A stretch of DNA of 64,000 nt from Atherix ibis (lineage: Eukaryota; Arthropoda; Insecta; Diptera; Athericidae), in the NCBI GenBank assembly GCA_958298945.1, contig OY282608.1, positions 75,750,806-75,814,805 on the forward strand. The letters are read 5' to 3'. The translations under genes were made by a program, and so were the position numbers. Within the stretch, counting starts at the first letter, position 1, and every line of letters starts with the position of its first letter. Under the pieces are notes generated by a model. That model did not search any database. It was not told where the DNA came from and worked only from the letters and a program-made list of their open reading frames with translations. Below, one piece after another: positions 56,833-64,000 of the stretch.

Positions 56833-59800
56833 TGGCTAGTTGGTTTGTTGACTTGTTGGTTTGTTGGTTTGTTGGTTTGTTGGTTTGTTGGTTTGTTGGT
56901 TTGTTGGTTTGTTGGTTTGTTGGTTTGTTGGTTTGTTGGATTGTTGGTTTTTTGGTTTGTTGGGTTATTGGTTTGTTGGTTTGTGGGTTTGTTGGTTTGT
57001 TGGTTTGTTCGTTTGTTGGTTTGTTGGATTGTTGGTTTTTTGGTTTGTTGGCTTGTTGCTTTGTTGGTTTGTTGGTTTGTTGGTTTGTTGGTTTGTTCGT
57101 GTGTTGGTTTGTTAGTTTGTTGGTTTGTTTGTTTGTTGGTTTGTTGGTTTGTTGGCTTGTTGGTTTGTTGGCTTCTTGGTTTGTTGGTTTGTTGGTTTGT
57201 TGGTTTGTTTGTTTGATGGTTTATTTGTTTGTTGGTTTGTTGGCTTGTTGGTTTGTTCGTTTGTTCATTTGTTGGCATGTTGGTTTGTTAGCTTGTTGGC
57301 TTGTTGGTTTGTTGGTTTGTAGGTCTGTTGGTTTGTTGGTTTGTTGGCTTGTTGGTTTGTTGGTTTTTAGTTTGTTGGTTTGTTGGTTTGTTGGTTTGTT
57401 CGTTTGTTCGTTTGTTGGTTTGTTGGTTTGTTGGTTTGTTGGTTTGTTGGTTTGTTGGTTGTTGGTTTGTTGGTTTGTTGGTTTGTTCGTTTGTTGGTTT
57501 TTTGGTTTGTTGGTTTGTTGGTTTGTTGGTTGTTTCGTTTGTTCGTTTGTTGGTTTTTTGGTTTGTTGGTTTGTTGGTTTGTTGGTTTATTTGTTTGTTG
57601 GTTTGTTGGCTTGCTGGTTTGTTGGTTTGTTGGCTTGTTGGTTTGTTGGTTTGTTGGTTTGTCGGTTTATTTGTTTGTTGGTTTGTTGGTTTGTTGGTTT
57701 GTTGGTTTGTTGGTTTGTTGGTTTGTTGGTTTGTTGGTTTGTCATTTGTTGGTTTGTTAGTTTGTTGGTTTGTTGGTTTGTTGGTTTGTTGGCTAGTTGG
57801 TTTGTTGACTTGTTGGTTTGTTGGTTTGTTGGTTTGTTGGTTTGTTGGTTTGTTGGTTTGTTGGTTTGTTGGTTTGTTGGTTTGTTGGTTTGTTGGTTTG
57901 TTGGTTTGTTGGTTTGTTGGATTGTTGGTTTTTTGGTTTGTTGGGTTATTGGTTTGTTGGTTTGTGGGTTTGTTGGTTTGTTGGTTTGTTCGTTTGTTGG
58001 TTTGTTGGATTGTTGGTTTTTTGGTTTGTTGGCTTGTTGCTTTGTTGGTTTGTTGGTTTGTTGGTTTGTTGGTTTGTTCGTTTGTTGGTTTGTTAGTTTG
58101 TTGGTTTGTTTGTTTGTTGGTTTGTTGGTTTGTTGGCTTGTTGGTTTGTTGGCTTCTTGGTTTGTTGGTTTGTTGGTTTGTTGGTTTGTTTGTTTGATGG
58201 TTTATTTGTTTGTTGGTTTGTTGGCTTGTTGGCTTGTTGGTTTGTTGGCTTGTTGGTTTGTTGGTTAATTTGTTTGTTTGTTTGTTGGTTTGTTTGTTTG
58301 TTGGTTTGGTCGTTTGTTGGCTTGTTGGTTTATTGTTTTGTTGGCTTGTTGGTTTGTTGGTTTGTTGGTTTGGTGGTTTGTTGGTTTGTTGGCATGTTGG
58401 TTTGTTGGATTGTTGGCTTGTTGGTTTGTTGGTTTGTTGGTTTGTTGGTTAATTTGTTTATTTGTTTGTTTGTTTGTTGGTTTGTTCAGTTGTTGGTTTG
58501 TTGGTTTGTTGGTTTGTTGGTTTGTTTGTTGGTTGGTTTGTTAGTTTATTGGTTTGTTGGTGTGTTGGTTTGTTCGTTTGTTGGTTTGTTTGTTTGTTGG
58601 CTTGTTGGTTTGTTGGCTTGTTGGCTTGTTGGTTTGTTGGTTTGTTGGTTTGTTGGTTTACTGGTTTGTTGGTTTGTTGGTTTGTTGGTTTGTTGGTTTG
58701 TTGGTTTGTTGGTTTGTTGGTTTGTTGGTTTGTTGGTTTGTTGGTTTGTTGGTTTGTTGGTTTGTTGGTTTGTTCAGTTGTTGGTTTGTTAGTTTGTTAG
58801 TTTGTTAGTTTGTAGGTTTGTTGGTTTGTTAGTTTGTAGGTTTGTTGGTTTGTTGGTTTCTTGGCTTGTTGGTTTGTTGACTTGTTGGTTTTTTGGTTTG
58901 TTGGTTTGTTAGTTTGTTGGTTTGTTGGTTTGTTGGTTTGTTGGCTAGTTGGTTTGTTGACTTGTTGGTTTGTTGGTTTGTTGGTTTGTTGGTTTGTTGG
59001 TTTGTTGGTTTGTTGGTTTGTTGGTTTGTAGGTTTGTTGGTTTGTTGGTTTGTTGGTTTGTTGGTTTGTTGGATTGTTGGTTTTTTGGTTTGTTGGGTTA
59101 TTGGTTTGTTGGTTTGTGGGTTTGTTGGTTTGTTGGTTTGTTCGTTTGTTGGTTTGTTGGATTGTTGGTTTTTTGGTTTGTTGGCTTGTTGCTTTGTTGG
59201 TTTGTTGGTTTGTTGGTTTGTTGGTTTGTTCGTTTGTTGGTTTGTTAGTTTGTTGGTTTGTTTGTTTGTTGGTTTGTTGGTTTGTTGGCTTGTTGGTTTG
59301 TTGGCTTCTTGGTTTGTTGGTTTGTTGGTTTGTTGGTTTGTTTGTTTGATGGTTTATTTGTTTGTTGGTTTGTTGGCTTGTTGGCTTGTTGGTTTGTTGG
59401 CTTGTTGGTTTGTTGGTTAATTTGTTTGTTTGTTTGTTGGTTTGTTTGTTTGTTGGTTTAGTCGTTTGTTGGCTTGTTGGTTTATTGTTTTGTTGGCTTG
59501 TTGGTTTGTTGGTTTGTTGGTTTGGTGGTTTGTTGGTTTGTTGGCATGTTGGTTTGTTGGATTGTTGGCTTGTTGGTTTGTTGGTTTGTTGGTTTGTTGG
59601 TTAATTTGTTTATTTGTTTGTTTGTTTGTTGGTTTGTTCGTTTGTTGGTTTGTTGGTTTGTTGGTTTGTTGGTTTGTTGGTTTGTTTGTTGGTTGGTTTG
59701 TTAGTTTATTGGTTTGTTGGTGTGTTGGTTTGTTCGTTTGTTGGTTTGTTTGTTTGTTGGCTTGTTGGTTTGTTGGCTTGTTGGCTTGTTGGTTTGTTGG

Positions 59801-60100
59801 TTTGTTGGTTTGTTGGTTTACTGGTTTGTTGGTTTGTTGGTTTGTTGGTTTGTTGGTTTGTTGGTTTGTTGGTTTGTTGGTTTGTTGGTTTGTTGGTTTG
59901 TTGGTTTGTTGGTTTGTTGGTTTGTTGGTTTGTTGGTTTGTTGGTTTGTTCAGTTGTTGGTTTGTTAGTTTGTTAGTTTGTAGGTTTGTTGGTTTGTTAG
60001 TTTGTAGGTTTGTTGGTTTGTTGGTTTCTTGGCTTGTTGGTTTGTTGACTTGTTGGTTTTTTGGTTTGTTGGTTTGTTAGTTTGTTGGTTTGTTGGTTTG
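56833..60100 (+). repeat. Three ~1-kb tandem units marked by GGCTAGTTGG
   Basis: GGCTAGTTGGTTTGTTGACT begins units at 56833, 57791 and 58943 (spacings 958 and 1152). The last two share TTAATTTGTTTG (58266, 59417), TTAATTTGTTTATTTG (58450, 59602) and GGTTTACTGG. A TTCAGTTG variant at 58484 is absent from the equivalent place in the next unit (TTCGTTTG), while a TTCAG near the unit end is shared (58773, 59949). Confidence 0.72.
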
Positions 60101-60699
60101 TTGGTTTGTTGGTTTGTTGGATTGTTGGTTTTTTGGTTTGTTGGCTTGTTTGTTTGTTGGTTTGTGGGTTTGTTGGTTTGTTGGTTCGTTCGTTTGTTGG
60201 TTTGTTGGATTGTTGGTTTTTTGGTTTGTTGGCTTGTTGGTTTGTTGGTTTGTTGGTTTGTTCGTTTGTTGGTTTGTTAGCTTGTTGGTTTGTTCGTTTG
60301 TTGGTTTGTAGGTTTGTTGGCTTGTTGGTTTGTTGGTTTGTTGGCTTGTTGGCTTGTTGGTTTGTTGGCTTGTTGGTTTGTTGGTTAATGTGTTTGTTGG
60401 TTTGTTGGTTTGTTTGTTTATTTGTTTGTTTGTTTGTTGGTTTGTTGGTTTGTTGGGTTGTTGGTTTGTTGGTTTTTTGGTTTGTTGGCTTGTTGGTTTT
60501 TTGGTTTGTTGGTTTGTTGGTTTGTTCGTTTGTTGTTTTGTTCGTTATTGGCTTGTTGGTTTGTTGGTTTGTTGGTTTGTTGGTTTGCTGGTTTGTTGGT
60601 TTGTTAGTTTGTTGGTTTGTTGGTTTGTTGGTTTGTTGGTTTGTTGGTTTGTTGGTTTGTTCGTTTGTTGGCTTGTTGGTTTGTTGGCTTGTTGGCTTG

Positions 60700-63600
60700 T
60701 TGGTTTGTTGGTTTGTGTGTTTGTTGGTTAATTTGTTTATTTGTTTGTTTGTTTGTTGGTTTGTTCGTTTGTTGGTTTGTTGGTTTGTTGGTTTGTTGGT
60801 TTGTTTTGTTGGTTGGTTTGTTAGTTTATTGGTTTGTTCGTTTGTTGGTTTGTTTGTTAGTTGGCTTGTTGGTTTGTTGGCTTGTTGGCTTGTTGGTTTG
60901 TTGGTTTGTTGGTTTGTCGGTTTGTTGGTTTGTTGGTTTGTTGGTTTGTTCGTTTGTTGGTTTTTTGGTTTGTTGTTTTGTTGGTTTGTTGGTTTGTTGG
61001 TTTGTTGCCTTGTTGGCTTGTAAAGCCAGTTGGTTTGTTGGTTTGTTGGTTTGTTGGCTTGTTGGCTTGTTGGTTTGTTGGTTTGTTGGTTTTTTGGTTT
61101 GTTGGTTTGTTGGTTTGTTGGTTGGTTGGTTTGTTGGTTTGTTCGTTTGTTGGCTTGTTGGTTTGTAGGCTTGTTGGCTTGTTGGTTTGTTGGTTTGTTG
61201 GTTTGTTGGTTTGTTGGTTTGTTGGCTTGTTGGTTTGTTGGTTTGTTGGTTTGTTGGTTTGTTCGTTTGTTGGTTTGTTAGTTTTTTGGTTTGTTGGTTT
61301 GTTGGTTTGTTGGTTTGTTGGTTTGTTGGTTTGTTAGCTTGTTTGTTTATTGGTTTGTTGGTTAGTTGGTTACTTGGTTTGTTGGTTTGTTGGTTTGTTA
61401 GCTTGTCGGCTTGTTGGTTTGTTGGTTTGTATGTTTGTTGGTTTGTTGGTTTATTGGTTTGTTCGTTTGTTGGTTTGTTGGTTTGTTCGTTTGTTGGTTT
61501 GTTGGTTTGTTGGTTTGTTCGTTTGTTCGTTTGTTGGCATGTTGGTTTGTTAGCTTGTTGGCTTGTTGGTTTGTCTGTTTAAAGGTCTGTTGGTTAATTG
61601 GTTTGTTGGTTTTTGGTTTGTTGGTTTGTTGGTTTGTTCGTTTGTTCGTTTGTTGGTTTGTTGGTTTGTTGGTTTGTTGGTTTGTTGGTTTGTTGGTTTG
61701 TTGGTTGTTGGTTTGTTGGTTTGTTGGTTTGTTCGTTTGTTGGTTTTTTGGTTTTTTGGTTTATTGGTTTGTTGGTTTGTTGGTTTGTTCGTTTGTTCGT
61801 TTGTTGGTTTTTTGGTTTGTTGGTTTGTTGGTTTGTTGGTTTATTTGTTTGTTGGTTTGTTGGCTTGTTGGTTGGTGGTTTGTTGGGTTGTTGGTTTGTT
61901 GGTTTGTTGGTTTGTCGGTTTATTTGTTTGTTGGTTTGTTGGTTTGTTGGTTTGTTGGTTTGTTGGTTTGTTCATTTGTTGGTTTGTTAGTTTGTTGGTT
62001 TGTTGGTTTGTTGGTTTGTTGGCTTGTTGGTTTGTTGACTTGATGGTTTGTTGGTTTGTTGGTTTGTTGGTTTGTTGGTTTGTTGGTTTGTTGGTTTGTT
62101 GGTTTGTTGGTTTGTTGGTTTGTTGGATTGTTGGTTTTTTGGTTTGTTGGCTTATTGGTTTGTTGGTTTGTTTGTTTGTTCGTTTGTTGGTTTGTTGGAT
62201 TGTTGGTTTTTTGGTTTGTTGGCTTGTTGCTTTGTTGGTTTGTGGGTTTGTTGGTTTGTTGGTTTGTTCGTTTGTTGGTTTGTTAGTTTGTTGGTTTGTT
62301 CGTTTGTTGGTTTGTTGGTTTGTTGGTTTGTTGGCTTGTTGGTTTGTTGGCTTTTTGGTTTGTTGGTTTGTTGGTTTGTTGGTTTGTTGGTTTGTTGGTT
62401 TATTTGTTTGTTGGTTTGTTGGCTTGTTGGCTTGTTGGTTTGTTGGCTTGTTTGTTTGTTGGTTAATTTGTTTGTTTGTTTGTTGGTTTGTTTGTTTGTT
62501 GGTTTGGTCGTTTGTTGGCTTGTTGGTTTATTGTTTTGTTGGCTTGTTGGTTTGTTGGTTTGTTGGTTTGGTGGTTTGTTGGTTTGTTGGCTTGTTGGTT
62601 TGTTGGATTGTTGGCTTGTTGGTTTGTTGGTTTGTTGGTTTGTTGGTTAATTTGTTTACTTGTTTGTTTGTTTGTTGGTTTGTTCGTTTGTTGGTTTGTT
62701 GGTTTGTTGGTTTGTTGGTTTGTTTGTTGGTTGGTTTGTTGGTTTATTGGTTTGTTGGTTTGTTGGTTTGTTCGTTTGTTGGTTTGTTTGTTTGTTGGCT
62801 TGTTGGTTTGTTGGCATGTTGGCTTGTTGGTTTGTTGGTTTGTTGGTTTGTTGGTTTACTGGTTTGTTGGTTTGTTGGTTTGTTGGTTTGTTGGTTTGTT
62901 GGTTTGTTGGTTTGTTGATTTGTTGTTTTGTTCGTTTGGTCGCTTGTTGGTTTGTTGATTTGTTGATTTCTTGGTTTGTTGCTTTGTTCGTTTGTTCGTT
63001 TGTTGGCATGTTGGTTTGTTGGCTGGTTGGCTTGTTTGTTTGTTGGTTTGTAGGTCTGTTGGTTTGTTGGCTTGTTGGTTTGTTGGTTTATTTGTTTGTT
63101 GGTTTGTTGGTTTGTTCGTTTGTTCGTTTGTTGGTTTTTTGGTTTGTTGGTTTGTTGGTTTGTTGGTTTATTGGTTTGTTGGTTTGTTCGTTTGTTGGTT
63201 TGTTGGTTTTTTGGTTTTTTGGTTTGTTGGTTTGTTGGTTTGTTGGTTTGTTGGTTTGTTGGTTTGTTAGCTTGTTGGTTTGTTGGTTTGTTGGTTAGTT
63301 GGTTACTTGGTTTGTTGGTTTGTTGGTTTGTTGGCTTGTCGGTTTGTTGGTTTGTTGGTTTGTATATTTGTTGGTTTGTTGGTTTGTTGGTTTGTTCGTT
63401 TGTTGGTTTGTTGGTTTGTTGGTTTGTTCGTTTGTTGGTTTGTTGGTTTGTTGGTTTGTCCGTTTGTTCGTTTGTTGGCATTTTGGTTTGTTAGCTTGTT
63501 GGCTTGTTGGTTTGTTGGTTTGTAGGTCTGTTGGTTTGTTGGTTTGTTGGCTTGTTGGTTTGTTGGTTTTTGGTTTGTTGGTTTTTTGGTTTGTTGGTTT

Positions 63601-64000
63601 GTTCGTTTGTTCGTTTGTTGGTTTGTTGGTTTGTTGGTTTGTTGGTTTGTTGGTTTGTTGGTTGTTGGTTTGTTGGTTTGTTGGTTTGTTCGTTTGTTGG
63701 TTTTTTGGTTTGTTGGTTTGTTGGTTTGTTGGTTTGTTCGTTTGTTCGTTTGTTGGTTTTTTGGTTTGTTAGTTTGTTGGTTTGTTGGTTTATTTGTTTG
63801 TTGGTTTGTTGGCTTGTTGGTTTGTTGGTTTGTTGGCTTGTTGGTTTGTTGGTTTGTTGGTTTGTCGGTTTATTTGTTTGTTGGTTTGTTGGTTTGTTGG
63901 TTTGTTGTTTTGTTGGTTTGCTCATTTGTTGGTTTGTTAGTTTGTTGGTTTGTTGGTTTGTTGGCTTGTTGGTTTGTTGACTTGTTGGTTTGTTGGTTTG
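60700..64000 (+). repeat. Terminal repeats related to the 54- and 58-kb segments
   Basis: The segment around the island at 61021 matches that around 54612 (offset 6409). The part with TTAATTTGTTTGTTTG near 62463 and GGTTTGGTCG resembles 58266 onward (offset about 4198). The segment from GGTTACTTGG at 61371 recurs from 63303 (offset about 1.94 kb) and runs off the end of the window. Confidence 0.6.
61021..61029 (+). repeat. TAAAGCCAG island 5
   Basis: Related to island 2 at offset 6409, preceded by TTGCCTTGTTGGCTTG rather than the usual GGCTTGTTGGCTTG. Confidence 0.85.

Larger units (their letters stand above)
16498..62690 (+). repeat. Landmark family: TTAATTTGTTTATTTG plus TTTG run
   Basis: TAA positions are 16498, 17395, 19003, 20931, 23656, 26515, 27535, 27817, 29435, 30317, 31151, 31562, 32157, 33128, 33340, 35457, 38285, 44090, 51777, 54970, 58450, 59602, 60729 and 62648. 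Those at 26515, 27817, 29435 and 31562 read TTAATTTATTTATTTG; those at 51777 and 54970 end TATATG; 62648 has TTTACTTG. Each is followed by a short run with a 4-bp TTTG period before the octamer resumes. None occurs in the first 16.4 kb. Confidence 0.85.
1..64000 (+). repeat. Octamer satellite array, consensus TTGGTTTG
   Basis: Every stretch of the window is made of an 8-bp unit, TTGGTTTG on the plus strand, with point variants and occasional slips to 4, 7, 9 or 12 bp. The orientation never reverses. Frequent variants are TTCG, TTAG and TTTG for the TTGG step, GGCTTG and GGATTG for GGTTTG, GGTTTTTT for GGTTTGTT, and GGTTTATT. The plus strand is G/T-rich and the minus strand A/C-rich. I see no flanking unique sequence at either end, so the array is longer than the window. 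Family and species are not recognised. A heterochromatic satellite of a eukaryote is an inference from length, purity and higher-order structure. Confidence 0.97.
49500..64000 (+). repeat. Array domain 5: TAAAGCCAG / GGTTTTTAG family
   Basis: Diagnostic variants are TTGGCATGTTGG, GGTTTGTAGGTCTGTTGG, GGTTTTTAGTTTG (near 52559, 53384, 54270, 55761, 56476, 57360), the shortened step TTGGTTGTTGG (near 52656, 55857, 56571, 57457, 61702, 63661), GGCTAGTTGG (52918, 53726, 56833, 57791, 58943) and five TAAAGCCAG islands. Repeat spacings are about 0.89, 0.96, 1.15, 1.39 and 3.2 kb. The last 3 kb resembles the 52 and 61 kb segments. The window ends inside the array. Confidence 0.7.

Noticed and set aside
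16498..62690. Remnants of a mobile element at the TTAATTTG landmarks
   Set aside because: No terminal inverted repeats, no target duplication, no coding remnant, and the sequence differs from the octamer by only a few substitutions and 4-bp slips.
1..64000. Active telomere repeat (G/T-rich strand, GG every unit)
   Set aside because: The octamer is not a telomere motif I recognise, and the array is degenerate with kilobase-scale higher-order repeats. A telomerase-made tract would be more uniform and lack such structure. A subtelomeric location remains possible.

Overview
The whole window is one satellite-type tandem repeat. The basic unit is an octamer, TTGGTTTG (read from another phase GGTTTGTT; minus strand CAAACCAA), repeated about 8,000 times in one orientation from the first base to the last. 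No unique DNA, transposon, RNA gene or credible protein gene interrupts it. The plus strand is almost pure G and T, with sparse C and very sparse A, so strand asymmetry is extreme. A long, divergent satellite with nested higher-order repeats fits eukaryotic constitutive heterochromatin (pericentromeric, subtelomeric, sex- or B-chromosome). The sequence does not let me name the organism, and a bacterial or viral origin looks very unlikely.

Above the octamer there is a rich higher-order structure, traced here by rare variant octamers used as landmarks. Domain 1 (about 1-16.4 kb) is built from 1.0-1.9 kb monomers carrying a GCTGGTATG anchor; it includes a 3.88-kb block present twice in tandem (about 7.49-11.38 and 11.38-15.26 kb). 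Domain 2 (about 16.4-25.3 kb) is a mosaic of those monomers with segments carrying a new landmark, TTAATTTGTTTATTTG; it contains a 655-bp and a 128-bp local duplication. Domain 3 (about 25.3-34.9 kb) lacks the anchor and has its own diagnostic variants (TTCGTTATTGG, TTCGTTCG, GGTATGTTGG), with repeats of about 2.9 and 1.17 kb. Domain 4 (about 34.9-49.5 kb) is dominated by a 5.8-kb higher-order unit present twice, nearly identical, with a 2.9-kb repeat and a 0.96-kb tandem duplication nested inside. Domain 5 (about 49.5-64 kb) has 0.9-3.2 kb repeats and five TAAAGCCAG islands.

No genes work together here, because there are none I can support. The very long open frames on both strands are a by-product of the repeat: the octamer contains no A, so no stop codon can form on the plus strand, and a period of 8 bp makes all three frames encode the same periodic peptide. 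The biological interest is in how the array evolves: nested tandem duplication, conversion-like patches, linked variant haplotypes with apparent recombinants, restricted sites of variation, and possible unusual DNA structure on a G-rich strand with GG every 8 nt. All offsets were found by reading and matching landmarks by eye, so block boundaries are approximate to tens of bases.
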